DNA of 64,000 nucleotides from Halocynthiibacter sp. SDUM655004 (GCF_026015885.1 NZ_JAPDUG010000001.1:558001-622000); one strand, 5' to 3'; numbered from the stretch's first letter, positions 1 to 9,046 are shown. Program-made: numbers and translations. The notes: generated from the sequence alone by a model not told the origin.

Positions 1-192
1 GTCCAGCACCGGAGCGACCGTTAAAGTGGCCGCAAGCTTGCCTTCATAGAGCACCCAGCCAAAGAGCACGCCGAGCGCGGTTCCGATTGTGATGGACAAA
101 ACCGATATCCACAGGGTCCGAAGCGCCGCTTCGCCAAGAAACAGCAGATCGTTCGGGGTAAACCCGCTGAAGAAGCTTATTGTTGGTTCCAT
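1..192 (-). CDS. Polar amino-acid ABC transporter permease, 5' part only
   Basis: Partial gene: the N-terminal 64 codons are visible and the rest lies beyond the left edge. The visible protein starts MEPTISFFSG and has one clear hydrophobic segment (about residues 27-50), as in HisMQ-type permeases of polar amino-acid importers. Such permeases pair with a second permease and a periplasmic binding protein in the inner membrane. It starts 9 bases after the stop of the similar permease at 202-864, so the two form one minus-strand operon with the binding protein. Family is inferred from context and this segment; the EAA loop is not visible. Confidence 0.75.
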   Translation of the reverse strand, partial: MEPTISFFSGFTPNDLLFLGEAALRTLWISVLSITIGTALGVLFGWVLYEGKLAATLTVAPVLD

Positions 193-201
193 GACAGCCC
201 C

Positions 202-864
202 CTAGTACCGAAAGAGCCGTGTGGCCAAGAGGCGCGAGGCGATGAGGATAAGCTTGACGATCACGTAGTAGATGACCGCCGTGACGGCGAAGTATTCAAA
301 AATGCGGAACGTCCGACTGGCAAAAAACTGCGTCTCACCAGAGAGTTCGCGAAAGCCAACAAGCATTCCGAGGGATGACATAAGTACCGCCCAGACCATC
401 TGATTGGTGATCGGGTGATAAACGATGCGAAAGACCTGTGGGATAACAATGCGGGTATAGGCCTGCCATGCGGTCATACCGAGGCTGCGGGATGCGCGGA
501 GCTGGGTGTCAGGCACCGCGTTAAACCCGCCACGGAAATTTTCGGCCAGATAGCCTGCGCAGTTAAAAGTTAGCCCCGCAAGCACGATCATGTAAGGCGA
601 GAGGTGAAGGCCAAATGCGCCGAGACCAAACCCGAAGAAGAAGAGCTGAAACAGCGCGGGGGTGTTGCGGGCAAGCTCGACCCAACAACTGGCGAGCCAG
701 CGAATGGGCCCCTTCATATGCATGCGAATAAGCGCAAGGCAGAGCCCGATGATGATGCCTAGAACCATTGCCAATACAGCCACCTGTAGCGTCAGGAATG
801 CTGCGTCAAGCAGGTCAGGCAGGCTCTTCATAACGGGCCGCCAATGGAAGTTGTAATCAAACAT
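202..864 (-). CDS. Polar amino-acid ABC transporter permease (HisM/GlnP family)
   Basis: Inner-membrane permease of 220 residues, the usual size for HisMQ-type subunits. It has an N-terminal hydrophobic segment (about 22-45), the sequence ELARNTPALFQLFF (about 63-76) typical of this family, and the EAA-like cytoplasmic loop around 'RASRSLGMTAWQAYTRIVIPQ' that docks the ATPase. It lies between the binding protein gene upstream and a second permease downstream, so the importer is a heteromeric two-permease type. The ATPase gene is not in the window and may lie past the left edge. Substrate is probably an amino acid, not resolvable further. Confidence 0.9.
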   Translation of the reverse strand: MFDYNFHWRPVMKSLPDLLDAAFLTLQVAVLAMVLGIIIGLCLALIRMHMKGPIRWLASCWVELARNTPALFQLFFFGFGLGAFGLHLSPYMIVLAGLTFNCAGYLAENFRGGFNAVPDTQLRASRSLGMTAWQAYTRIVIPQVFRIVYHPITNQMVWAVLMSSLGMLVGFRELSGETQFFASRTFRIFEYFAVTAVIYYVIVKLILIASRLLATRLFRY

Positions 865-880
865 AATTTCGGTTTCCGTT

Positions 881-907
881 GCTCCTGCCCTCAGTCTGGG
901 CAGGAGC
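881..907 (-). terminator. Intra-operon stem-loop after binding-protein gene
   Basis: Perfect 10-bp inverted repeat GCTCCTGCCC / GGGCAGGAGC with a 7-base loop, in the 62-base gap between the binding-protein stop (927) and the permease start (864). There is no strong T-run, so it is more likely an attenuator or a 3'-end stabiliser than a full terminator. Confidence 0.7.
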
Positions 908-926
908 GTTTCCGTGAGTGGCGGGC

Positions 927-1727
927 TTAGTACATCACGCCTGGGATGCGGAGTTCAGGTGCGTCACCACCAACATATTTTCCCCAAAGTTCGTCGTAGC
1001 GACCGGAGCGAACCTGATGGGTGACGAATAGGTTGAGATAGTTGAGCCAGGTAACGTCTTCGCGTTTGCCAACGACCGAGGTGTAATCGGTGGTCCAAGG
1101 CATGCGTGGGCCAGCGACAACCGAGTCATATTGCTGGGTAATCGGGAGAATGGCGGTGTTTGTGGTGATGCCGATATCAGCCTTGCCTTGAGCGACAGCG
1201 AGGAACACTTCGTTTTCGGACTGATACCCCTGATAGTTTTTCTCTTCGCCCCACTCAGCCGCGATCTTGAGCCATTCCTGTTCAGGAACAGTCCCAATTG
1301 CGGCGGCGACGCGCTTGCCGCGAATATCCTCAAAGCTTTCGATGCCGCTGTCTTTGTTTACGACACCTTGCGCATAGTAAATCGCGTAAGGAATGGTAAA
1401 GCCGACGGTGCGGGCGCGGGCGAGGCTGTCAGAGGTTGCGCCAAAAACAACATCAGCGCGACCGGTCACAATAACGGGCAGGCGCTCGGCCCATGTCACA
1501 GGGAGAACCTCAGCTTCGACCTCAAGAGCCTCGGCCAGATCGTTACAATAATCCACGTCGAAACCCGCGGGTTCGTTATTGGCGTCGCGGTATCCGATTG
1601 GCGGGAAATCGAGCACCACACCGCATCGCAGCGTACCGCGATCTACGACGTCATCCAGAGTGTCAGCGAGGGCAGGGCCCGTCGAAAGCGTTGCGATGGC
1701 CGCGATTGCGGCAAGTTTTTTATACAT
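927..1727 (-). CDS. Periplasmic amino-acid-binding protein of ABC importer
   Basis: Family 3 solute-binding protein of 266 residues. The start at 1727 (MYKKLAAIAAIATLSTGPALA) gives a clean Sec signal peptide ending at ALA, and TAGGGAG lies 7 bases upstream; a longer reading frame to 1811 would bury the signal. The mature part begins DTLDDVVDRGTLRCGVVLDFPP, the usual first strand of amino-acid binding proteins, and continues with 'PAGFDVDYCNDLAEAL' and 'RADVVFGATSD', both family signatures. First gene of the minus-strand operon with two permeases. The ligand is unknown; glutamate/glutamine-like or aromatic amino acids are both possible. Confidence 0.92.
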   Translation of the reverse strand: MYKKLAAIAAIATLSTGPALADTLDDVVDRGTLRCGVVLDFPPIGYRDANNEPAGFDVDYCNDLAEALEVEAEVLPVTWAERLPVIVTGRADVVFGATSDSLARARTVGFTIPYAIYYAQGVVNKDSGIESFEDIRGKRVAAAIGTVPEQEWLKIAAEWGEEKNYQGYQSENEVFLAVAQGKADIGITTNTAILPITQQYDSVVAGPRMPWTTDYTSVVGKREDVTWLNYLNLFVTHQVRSGRYDELWGKYVGGDAPELRIPGVMY

Positions 1728-1770
1728 TGAGAACTCCCTAATTTTTGTTGTGAAAATTCTAATAGTGCAG

Positions 1771-1785
1771 ATTGTATCCAAAATC
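1771..1785. promoter_or_regulatory. Putative operator, copy 1 (ATTGTATCCAAAATC)
   Basis: 15-base element identical to 2224-2238, about 44 bases upstream of the binding-protein start at 1727. Its core TTGTATCCAA is an imperfect palindrome resembling the TTGTATACAA-type sites of FCD-class GntR regulators. The regulator is not identified. Confidence 0.5.
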
Positions 1786-2223
1786 CAATATAAAATTTGC
1801 GACGAAGCCAAGAAAGAGGAATAGCAAACGCTTTTCTGTCCTTAACTTGTTGTGAAATAATGGTTTTGTGATTTTGCAGGGCGATATGCTGCTTGCTTTC
1901 GAGTGCGCTTGGCGAACCAAAGGGGAGTGGTCGTAACGCCCCGAATCTGCGCTTAAATGCCCGTCCGATTCTGTGGTTTTGCCCGCGGAAATTTACCTTA
2001 CGTCAGGCCGGAATCGCTGTGATTTTTCGTCAACATATCTAATCTGCGGAATGAGATTTTGCGTTTCTGCGAATTGGCAGGAAAAAATTTTGACGGCATG
2101 CGCCAGTTAACTCCCTATGAACAAAGGGACTTTTCGCCTGCGTCAATCGAGCATGGTTTTTGGCTCTTGTTGGTCGAGTTGTGTTACCCTAGGAGTGCTT
2201 GACTGTAGATTCTGAATATGGAT

Positions 2224-2238
2224 ATTGTATCCAAAATC
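2224..2238. promoter_or_regulatory. Putative operator, copy 2 (ATTGTATCCAAAATC)
   Basis: Second exact copy of the 15-base element, 100 bases upstream of the dppA start. It overlaps the expected -10 region of a promoter whose -35 could be TTGACT at 2199-2204, which would suit repression. It also sits inside a small inverted repeat GGATA...TATCC (2220-2232). Confidence 0.5.
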
Positions 2239-2337
2239 TAGAATTCAGACCCGCCCGTGCATTTTAACGTGACCGTTCGACGGGAGGGGCGCTCTGAAGC
2301 ATCTGAAAAAACGAACGGATCCATTTGGGAGATAATC

Positions 2338-3921
2338 ATGAAATCAACCTTGACCATGGCTACCGCTGCATTGGCGCTTTCCGCGTCAACAGCATTCGCC
2401 AGCAATCTGGTTTACTGCTCGGAAGGTTCGCCTGAAGGTTTTGACCCTGCGCTGTTTACAGCCGGTACAACCTTTGATGCATCCTCGCACCCGATCTATA
2501 ACCGCCTGCTGGAATTCGAAACCGGCACAACCAACGTTGTTCCTGGCCTTGCCGAAAGCGTAGAGGCGAGCGAAGACGGTCTGGAGTATACATTCAAACT
2601 CCGTAAGGGCGTTAAGTTCCACTCCAACGAAGACTTCACGCCAACACGTGACTTCAACGCAGATGACGTGATCTTCTCGTTCCAGCGTCAGGGCGATGAA
2701 AATCACCCTTACAACAGCTACTCCGGCGGTACTTGGGAATATTACCAAGCGATGGGTATGCCAGATCTTGTAGAGTCCATCGAGAAAATCGACGACTACA
2801 CAATCAAAGTTACTCTGACCAAGCCAGAAGCGCCGTTTGTTGCAAACCTCGCAATGGACTTTGCTTCGATCGTTTCGGCTGAATACGGTCAGGCAATGCT
2901 TGACGCTGGCACGCCAGAAAAAATGAACACAGCGCCAATTGGTACTGGTCCGTTCAAATTCGTGGCTTACCAAAAAGACGCGGTTATCCGTTATGCGGCG
3001 AATGCCGAGTACTGGAAAGAGCCTGCTGATGTTGAAAACCTGATCTTCGCGATCACACCAGATGCCTCTGTTCGTTACCAGAAGCTGAAGGCTGGCGAAT
3101 GCCACATCATGCCATACCCGAACCCAGCTGACATCGAAGCGATGCAAGCAGATGGCGACATCACCATGATGGAGCAAGAGGGTCTGAACGTTGGCTATTT
3201 GGCTTACAACACAACAATGGCTCCGTTTGACAATCCGAAGGTCCGCAAGGCCCTGAACATGGCGATTGACAAAAACGCGATCATCGACGTTGTTTTCCAG
3301 GGGTCCGGCGAAGTTGCTAAGAACCCGATCCCACCAACAATGTGGGGCTACAACGACGCAATCGTTGACGATGCTTACGATCCGGAAGCTGCAAAAGCGA
3401 TGCTTGAAGCTGAAGGCGTAACTGATCTGAGCATGAAGGTTTGGGCGATGCCTGTTCAGCGTCCTTACAACCCGAACGCACGTCGTATGGCCGAGCTGAT
3501 CCAAGAAGATTTCAGCAAGATCGGTGTTGATGTAGAGATCGTATCCTACGAGTGGGGCGAGTATCTTGACCGTTCCAAAGACCTCAACCGTGACGGCGCT
3601 GTTCTTCTCGGCTGGACTGGTGACAACGGCGACCCTGACAACTTCCTCGCAGTTCTTTTGGGCTGTGACGGTGTTGAAGCGTCCAACCGTGCACAGTGGT
3701 GCCACGAGCCATTCGAAGAACTGATTCTCAAGGCCAAGCAGGTCACAGATCAGGCCGAGCGTGCTAAACTTTATGAAGAAGCTCAGGTTATCTTCAAAGA
3801 GCAAGCTCCTTGGGCAACAATCGCTCACTCGGTTGTTTACATGCCAATGCGCAACGAAGTTAAAGGCTACAAAGTACACCCACTCGGTGGCCACATCTTC
3901 TATGGCGTAAGCGTAGAGTAA
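2338..3921 (+). CDS. dppA: Dipeptide-binding periplasmic protein
   Basis: Family 5 solute-binding protein, 527 residues, the usual DppA size. The start at 2338 (MKSTLTMATAALALSASTAFA) gives a signal peptide and has GGGAG 6 bases upstream; an upstream frame from 2257 has neither. The mature protein starts NLVYCSEGSPEGFDPALF, the classical DppA N-terminus, and contains 'NTAPIGTGPFKFVAYQKD' and 'VRKALNMAIDKNAIID', typical of peptide-binding proteins. It heads the operon dppA-peptidase-dppBCDF and is separated from the next gene by a strong stem-loop. Codon use is strongly biased toward high-expression codons. Substrate is probably di- or tripeptides, but related proteins bind haem or other ligands. 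Confidence 0.95.
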   Translation: MKSTLTMATAALALSASTAFASNLVYCSEGSPEGFDPALFTAGTTFDASSHPIYNRLLEFETGTTNVVPGLAESVEASEDGLEYTFKLRKGVKFHSNEDFTPTRDFNADDVIFSFQRQGDENHPYNSYSGGTWEYYQAMGMPDLVESIEKIDDYTIKVTLTKPEAPFVANLAMDFASIVSAEYGQAMLDAGTPEKMNTAPIGTGPFKFVAYQKDAVIRYAANAEYWKEPADVENLIFAITPDASVRYQKLKAGECHIMPYPNPADIEAMQADGDITMMEQEGLNVGYLAYNTTMAPFDNPKVRKALNMAIDKNAIIDVVFQGSGEVAKNPIPPTMWGYNDAIVDDAYDPEAAKAMLEAEGVTDLSMKVWAMPVQRPYNPNARRMAELIQEDFSKIGVDVEIVSYEWGEYLDRSKDLNRDGAVLLGWTGDNGDPDNFLAVLLGCDGVEASNRAQWCHEPFEELILKAKQVTDQAERAKLYEEAQVIFKEQAPWATIAHSVVYMPMRNEVKGYKVHPLGGHIFYGVSVE

Positions 3922-3937
3922 TCACTCTCTTGAAATC

Positions 3938-3975
3938 GCCGGAGCCGCCCTTTTAACGGCGCGGCTCCGGCTTTT
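3938..3975 (+). terminator. Stem-loop with short T-run after dppA
   Basis: Perfect 11-bp inverted repeat GCCGGAGCCGC (3938-3948) / GCGGCTCCGGC (3961-3971) followed by TTTT. Lies between dppA and the peptidase gene, so it probably works as a partial terminator that lowers expression of the downstream genes. Confidence 0.8.
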
Positions 3976-3999
3976 GCTGTTTCTCGTTAAGAGGTTCCG

Positions 4000-5094
4000 A
4001 TGTCGTCTTTGTCCGATTACCGTCAGGTTGCGCGCGACCTGTCTGTTGATGCGGTGGCCCTTGTGCCAGGACCGAATTTCAACCGCGCATTCAAAAAGCC
4101 ATTCATGTCGCATGAGCGACCGTTTCTCGCAGTTATTCCAGCGAACGGCCCCGAGGCCGCTCTTGTTCCGAACCTGGAGTTGGGAAGCTGGGCGCTTGTC
4201 GGATTTGAGGGCGAGGTTTTTGATTGGCGCGATCAGGATGGATATCACGCGGCGTTTTCCGCGTTGACCAAACATCTCAACATTCGATCCCTTGCCGTCG
4301 AAGGGCAGGTGATGCGGTTCTTCGTATCAGACGCTCTGAAAAAGGCGCAGCCGGATCTTGAGATCATTGACGGGGAAAAGGCAATCTCGGGCCTTCGGGT
4401 TATCAAAACCGAAGAAGATATCGCCGCGCTTCAGGTTGCGATTGAAATCTCCGAACGCGCTTTGGCCCGCGTTCTGGAAGGCGTTGAAATCGGCCAAACA
4501 GAAAAACAAATTGAACAGGCGCTGGTGCAGGCCTTGTTTGCCGAAGGCGCAGACGATCAGGCCTTCGCGCCGATTGTTGCTGCTGGTGATAACACCGCCC
4601 GCCCTCACGCAAAGGCTCGCGCGGACTACCGCGTTAAGAAAGGCGATGCGCTGCTCTTTGACTTTGGAGCGCGCAAGAACGGATTTGCCGCTGACATCAC
4701 CCGCACATTCTTCGTTGGTGACGTGAGCGATGAGGGGCGTGCTGTTTACGAAACTGTGCTTGCCGCCAACCTCAAGGGTTTTGACGTCACCAAGCCAGGC
4801 GTGACGGCGCATGACATTGATGATGCCGTGACCGGTGTGCTTGAGGCGTCGTCTTTTGCAGACCGTATCCGCACGAAAACAGGCCACGGTCTAGGTCGCG
4901 AGGTTCACGAGGCACCTTATATCATGCGCGGCAATACAGAGGTCATGCGCGAAGGCATGGTCTGGACCAACGAGCCTGGCCTCTATCAACTCGACAACTT
5001 TGGTGTTCGCATCGAGGATGACGTGCTTGTAACCGAAACCGGATGCAGGTCTCTGACCTCCTTCCCCAAAACTCTGACCATCGTGGGGCGCTAA
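4000..5094 (+). CDS. M24-family metallopeptidase (Xaa-Pro dipeptidase-like)
   Basis: Cytoplasmic aminopeptidase-P/prolidase-fold protein, 364 residues. An N-terminal creatinase-like domain (about 1-135) is followed by the pita-bread catalytic domain. All five expected metal ligands are visible: Asp in DFGA, Asp in ADITRTF, His in GHGLG, Glu in NEPG and Glu in RIEDD. The start at 4000 has AAGAGG 6 bases upstream. The gene sits inside the dipeptide importer operon and its stop overlaps the dppB start (TAATG), so it probably hydrolyses peptides that the importer brings in. Whether it prefers Xaa-Pro peptides or another substrate cannot be read from sequence. Confidence 0.92.
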   Translation: MSSLSDYRQVARDLSVDAVALVPGPNFNRAFKKPFMSHERPFLAVIPANGPEAALVPNLELGSWALVGFEGEVFDWRDQDGYHAAFSALTKHLNIRSLAVEGQVMRFFVSDALKKAQPDLEIIDGEKAISGLRVIKTEEDIAALQVAIEISERALARVLEGVEIGQTEKQIEQALVQALFAEGADDQAFAPIVAAGDNTARPHAKARADYRVKKGDALLFDFGARKNGFAADITRTFFVGDVSDEGRAVYETVLAANLKGFDVTKPGVTAHDIDDAVTGVLEASSFADRIRTKTGHGLGREVHEAPYIMRGNTEVMREGMVWTNEPGLYQLDNFGVRIEDDVLVTETGCRSLTSFPKTLTIVGR

Positions 5095-6104
5095 TGCTAC
5101 GATTCTTACTGAGTAAATTGGCCACGTTCGTTCCGACGTTTATCGGCGTGACCCTTATTTCGTTTATGTTCATCAGGGTGCTTCCTGGCGATCCGATCAT
5201 TGTTATGGCCGGTGAGCGCGGAATGACCGAGGAACGCTATCAGGAAATGGTCGTGAAGCTGGGCTTTGATAAGCCCGTGATCGAGCAATACTGGAGCTAT
5301 CTGACGGGCGTGCTGCAAGGCGACCTTGGTGAATCTTTCATCACCAAAAAGCCGGTGTGGGACGAATTCTTTGCCCTGTTCCCGGCTACGCTTGAGCTTT
5401 CAATCTGTGCGATGATCTTCGCGATTGTCCTTGGACTTCCGGCGGGTGTTATCGCAGCTGTGAACCGCGGCAAATTCTTTGACCGTGCTCTAATGTCGTC
5501 TGCGTTGATCGGGTATTCGATGCCGATCTTCTGGTGGGCGTTGCTGCTGATTATCGTCTTCTCCGGCAACCTTGGCTGGACGCCGGTTTCGGGACGCATC
5601 AGCTTGATGTTCTTCTTTGACGATGTGACGGGCTTTATGCTGATCGACAGTTTGCTGTCCGGTCAGAAAGGCGCGTTTGCTTCGGCGGTGCATCATCTTG
5701 TGTTGCCAACCATTGTGCTTGGTACCATCCCGCTAGCGGTGATTGCGCGCCAAACGCGTTCTGCCATGCTTGAGGTTCTCGGCGAGGATTACATCCGGAC
5801 CGCCCGCGCCAAGGGCCTCGCTCCTGCGCGGATCAACGGCCTTCACGCGCTGCGCAATGCGCTGATCCCCGTTGTTACAGTGATCGGCCTGAGTGTTGGT
5901 ACGCTGCTTGCGGGCGCTATTCTTACCGAAACCATCTTTAGCTGGCCGGGTATTGGTAAGTGGATGGTAGATAGCATCTTCCGCCGCGATTACCCTGTTG
6001 TGCAAGGCGGCCTATTGATGATCGCGGTTATTGTGATGATCGTAAACCTGACTGTTGATCTGCTCTATGGCGCGATCAACCCTAAAATCCGGAGGCGGTC
6101 ATGA
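5094..6104 (+). CDS. dppB: Dipeptide ABC transporter permease DppB
   Basis: Inner-membrane permease of 336 residues, first of the DppBC pair. The start at 5094 overlaps the preceding stop (TAATG). It shows the typical N-terminal segment, the motif FIRVLPGDPI (about 27-36), the domain sequence DLGESF and the binding-protein-dependent transport loop 'EDYIRTARAKGLAPARI' (about 234-250), and ends with 'DLLYGAINPKIR', the usual DppB C-terminus. Overlaps dppC by four bases (ATGA). Forms the translocation pore for peptides delivered by the protein encoded at 2338. Confidence 0.95.
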   Translation: MLRFLLSKLATFVPTFIGVTLISFMFIRVLPGDPIIVMAGERGMTEERYQEMVVKLGFDKPVIEQYWSYLTGVLQGDLGESFITKKPVWDEFFALFPATLELSICAMIFAIVLGLPAGVIAAVNRGKFFDRALMSSALIGYSMPIFWWALLLIIVFSGNLGWTPVSGRISLMFFFDDVTGFMLIDSLLSGQKGAFASAVHHLVLPTIVLGTIPLAVIARQTRSAMLEVLGEDYIRTARAKGLAPARINGLHALRNALIPVVTVIGLSVGTLLAGAILTETIFSWPGIGKWMVDSIFRRDYPVVQGGLLMIAVIVMIVNLTVDLLYGAINPKIRRRS

Positions 6105-7015
6105 CAGATCAAGTGGCCAACACCACCGAACCCGCAGAGGTCAAGGAGATTCGTCCGAGTGCCCTGCGTGAATTCTGGTACTATTTCAGCGAAAACCGCG
6201 GTGCTGTTATCGGCATGTGGGTGTTTCTTGGGTTTGCATTTTTGGCGGTCTTTGGCCCTCTGATCGCACCCTATGACCCGACAGAGCAGTTCCGTGACCA
6301 TATCCTGCAACCGCCGTTTTGGCAGGAGGGTGGAAGCTGGGCGTTCCCGCTTGGAACTGACCCGCTTGGCCGCGATATGCTTTCGCGGCTCATCAACGGC
6401 GCGCGATATTCCTTCTTTGTTGGTATCGTTGTTGTGTCGGTTGCGGCGTCGGGTGGGATTATCATCGGTCTGCTCTCGGGCTTTGCGCCCAAGATCATCG
6501 ATACCATCATCATGCGTGTGATGGACATTATCCTTGCTTTCCCATCGCTCCTTCTTGCGCTTGTGCTGGTGGCGATCCTTGGGCCGTCGCTGACCAATGC
6601 GATGATCGCGATTGCGATTGTGTTTCAGCCTCACTATGTGCGCCTAACGCGGGCGTCTGTTTTGGCAGAGCGTCAAAAGGACTACGTGACCTCGGCGCGT
6701 GTTGCTGGGGCCGGAAAATCGCGGCTGATGTTCATCACCGTACTTCCAAACTGTCTCGCACCGATTATCGTTCAGGGCGCGCTCAGTTTCTCGACCGCGA
6801 TCCTTGATGCGGCGGCGCTCGGTTTCCTTGGTATGGGTGCGCAACCGCCTACACCAGAGTGGGGCACTATGCTCGCTGAAGCACGTGAATTCATCCTGAG
6901 GGCGTGGTGGGTTGTGACCTTCCCGGGCCTTGCAATTCTCGTCACTGTTCTGGCGATCAACCTGATGGGCGACGGCTTGCGCGACGCTCTTGATCCGAAA
7001 CTCAAGCGGAGCTGA
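6101..7015 (+). CDS. dppC: Dipeptide ABC transporter permease DppC
   Basis: Second permease, 304 residues. Diagnostic DppC features are the N-terminal OppC-type membrane segment, 'APYDPTEQF' followed by 'LGTDPLGRDMLSRLINGARYS', and the EAA loop 'QKDYVTSARVAGAGKSRLMF'. The C-terminus 'NLMGDGLRDALDPKLK' is near-universal in this family. Translationally coupled to dppB by an ATGA overlap and followed after 4 bases by dppD. Confidence 0.95.
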   Translation: MTDQVANTTEPAEVKEIRPSALREFWYYFSENRGAVIGMWVFLGFAFLAVFGPLIAPYDPTEQFRDHILQPPFWQEGGSWAFPLGTDPLGRDMLSRLINGARYSFFVGIVVVSVAASGGIIIGLLSGFAPKIIDTIIMRVMDIILAFPSLLLALVLVAILGPSLTNAMIAIAIVFQPHYVRLTRASVLAERQKDYVTSARVAGAGKSRLMFITVLPNCLAPIIVQGALSFSTAILDAAALGFLGMGAQPPTPEWGTMLAEAREFILRAWWVVTFPGLAILVTVLAINLMGDGLRDALDPKLKRS

Positions 7016-7019
7016 TGAT

Positions 7020-7997
7020 ATGAGCCTGCTGAAAATCCGAAACCTCTCGGTCGATTTCGCAACGGCCTCTGGCCAGTTCCGCGCGGTTGATAGCGTTGAT
7101 ATGACCGTCGAGAAGGGCGAAGTCATGGCAATTGTTGGCGAAAGCGGCTCGGGCAAATCCGTGTCAATGCTGGCGCTTATGGGCCTCTTGCCGTGGACTG
7201 CAACAATCACCGCGGACGAGTTGAGCTTCGAGGGCATTGATCTTCGTAGCATCACTCCGCGTGCGCGGCGCAAGATTATCGGCAAAGACCTTGCCATGAT
7301 CTTTCAGGAGCCGATGTCCTCGCTCAACCCCTGTTTCACAGTTGGTTTCCAGATCAAGGAAGCACTGCGGTTGCATATGGGGCTAAACCGTGCGGATCGT
7401 CACAAGCGCGCAATTGAGCTGTTTGAGCATGTGGGGATCCCCGCGCCGGAAAGCCGATTGAATGTTTACCCGCACCAGATGTCTGGCGGGATGAACCAGC
7501 GTGTTATGATCGCGATGGCGATTGCCTGTAAGCCCAAACTCCTGATCGCGGACGAGCCGACAACCGCGCTCGACGTGACTATTCAGGCGCAGATTCTCGA
7601 TCTACTTGTCTCGCTTCGCGATGAAACGGGTATGGGGCTTGTGCTGATTACGCATGACATGGGCGTTGTGGCTGAAACCGCCGAGCGCGTAAGCGTGCAA
7701 TACGCGGGCCAACGGGCCGAGGAACAGCCAGTTCGCGACCTGTTTGAGCATCCGTATCACCCTTACACATCTGCGCTGTTGAACGCGCTTCCGGAACGGG
7801 CAACGAGCAAGCTTCTGCCAACCATCCCCGGCGTTGTTCCAGGGCAATTCGACCGGCCCAAAGGATGTTTGTTCGCGCCACGTTGCGCTTACGCTCAAGA
7901 GAAGTGTCACACGACGCCACCTGTCCCAAGTGGTGACGAGTTTGGCCGTGCGCTTTGCCACTTCCCCCTTGAAAAAGAACAAAGAGGTGTCTCATGA
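7020..7997 (+). CDS. dppD: Dipeptide ABC transporter ATPase DppD
   Basis: ATP-binding subunit, 325 residues. Walker A GESGSGKS at 40-47, Q-loop '[13 protein letters not shown]', signature 'MSGGMNQRV', Walker B '[12 protein letters not shown]' and H-loop 'ITHDMGV'. The C-terminal Cys-rich segment '[15 protein letters not shown]' is typical of oligopeptide transporter ATPases, where it can hold an iron-sulfur cluster. The start at 7020 has GGAG upstream; a longer frame from 6990 would overlap dppC without reason. Overlaps dppF by four bases. Confidence 0.95.
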   Translation: MSLLKIRNLSVDFATASGQFRAVDSVDMTVEKGEVMAIVGESGSGKSVSMLALMGLLPWTATITADELSFEGIDLRSITPRARRKIIGKDLAMIFQEPMSSLNPCFTVGFQIKEALRLHMGLNRADRHKRAIELFEHVGIPAPESRLNVYPHQMSGGMNQRVMIAMAIACKPKLLIADEPTTALDVTIQAQILDLLVSLRDETGMGLVLITHDMGVVAETAERVSVQYAGQRAEEQPVRDLFEHPYHPYTSALLNALPERATSKLLPTIPGVVPGQFDRPKGCLFAPRCAYAQEKCHTTPPVPSGDEFGRALCHFPLEKEQRGVS

Positions 7998-8947
7998 ATG
8001 CTCCGATTGTAAAGGCAAAGGGGCTGGCCCGTCATTATGAAGTGGGCGGCGGACTTCTGAGTAAAGGCAAAATCGTGCGCGCCCTTTCGGGCGTCGATTT
8101 TGAGCTAAGTCCTGGCAAGACTCTTGCGGTTGTGGGCGAGTCCGGCTGTGGTAAGTCCACGCTCGCGCGGCTCATTACGATGATTGAAGAGCCGACGGAA
8201 GGCACGCTTGAGATCGACGATAATAATGTGACGCCTGACAACTGGGCCTCGCTTCGAAGCTCGGTTCAGATCGTGTTTCAAGATCCATATGGCTCGCTCA
8301 ACCCGCGTCAGAAAGTCGGTTACATCCTTCAGGAGCCGCTGATCATCAATCGCCCTGATATGTCCAAGCAGGAACGCGAAGCCAAGGCGCGGGAAATGAT
8401 CGAATTGGTGGGCCTACGTGCGGAACATTACGACCGTTACCCGCATATGTTCTCCGGCGGGCAGCGTCAGCGGATTTCGATCGCGCGCGCGCTTATGCTT
8501 GAGCCGCGCGTTGTTGTGCTCGATGAACCTGTTTCAGCGCTCGACGTTTCCATCCAGAGCCAAATTCTCAACCTTCTGGTGGAACTGCAGGAGCGCCTTG
8601 GGTTAGCGTATCTGTTCATCTCTCACGACCTTTCGGTTGTGAAGCATTTCGCCGATGAGGTGATCGTGATGTATTTGGGGCGTGCCGTTGAGCGCGCAAG
8701 CAAAGAGGAAATCTTTGCCGCGCCAAAGCACCCTTATACCAAGGCCCTGCTCTCAACCACGCCGCGGGCCGATCCTACAGCCACGAAGGAGCGCATTAAG
8801 CTTGAGGGCGAATTGCCTTCCCCGCTTGATAACCTTCCCGGATGCGCATTCGCGCCACGCTGCTGGAAAGCAACCGAGGAGTGCCGCACAGGCCGCCCCG
8901 CGCTTGAGGGCGATGCGCATGGCGTCGCCTGTTTCCATCCGGAATAA
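7994..8947 (+). CDS. dppF: Dipeptide ABC transporter ATPase DppF
   Basis: Second ATPase of the heterodimer, 317 residues. Walker A GESGCGKS (48-55), 'QIVFQDPYGSLNPRQ' with the family-typical Asn-Pro-Arg, signature 'FSGGQRQRI', Walker B 'VVVLDEPVSALD' and the C-terminal oligopeptide-transporter motif 'GCAFAPRCWKATEEC'. Last gene of the operon: a strong terminator follows within 20 bases. Start overlaps dppD (ATGA). Confidence 0.95.
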   Translation: MNAPIVKAKGLARHYEVGGGLLSKGKIVRALSGVDFELSPGKTLAVVGESGCGKSTLARLITMIEEPTEGTLEIDDNNVTPDNWASLRSSVQIVFQDPYGSLNPRQKVGYILQEPLIINRPDMSKQEREAKAREMIELVGLRAEHYDRYPHMFSGGQRQRISIARALMLEPRVVVLDEPVSALDVSIQSQILNLLVELQERLGLAYLFISHDLSVVKHFADEVIVMYLGRAVERASKEEIFAAPKHPYTKALLSTTPRADPTATKERIKLEGELPSPLDNLPGCAFAPRCWKATEECRTGRPALEGDAHGVACFHPE

Positions 8948-8963
8948 GATCTGAAAGAGCAAG

Positions 8964-8996
8964 AAAGGGCCCCTGCGAAATTCACAGGGGCCCTTT
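8964..8996 (+). terminator. Rho-independent terminator of the dpp operon
   Basis: Perfect 12-bp inverted repeat AAAGGGCCCCTG / CAGGGGCCCTTT with a 9-base loop, 17 bases after the dppF stop. The arms end in A and T runs, so it could also serve the convergent small gene at 9047-9259. Confidence 0.88.
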
Positions 8997-9046
8997 GTGT
9001 ATTATCAGGGTCAGTTTTGCTTGTTCGAATAGACGGAAACTGAAAC

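Larger units (their letters stand above)
1728..2337. other. Divergent regulatory region, 610 bp, no gene seen
   Basis: Long AT-richer gap between the divergent amino-acid (minus) and dipeptide (plus) importers. It holds two identical copies of a 15-base element (1771-1785 and 2224-2238), each close to one of the two start codons. On the plus strand TTGACT at 2199-2204 is a plausible -35, with a weak -10 near 2222-2228 overlapping the second copy. I found no credible coding frame in the middle 400 bases. Confidence 0.6.

Noticed and set aside
2386-3894. A 502-codon open frame on the minus strand opposite dppA
   Set aside because: It lies wholly antisense to a well-supported gene with signal peptide and family motifs; it has a Cys/Val/Phe-rich composition with no recognisable domain and no ribosome binding site. 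It is a by-product of dppA codon bias.
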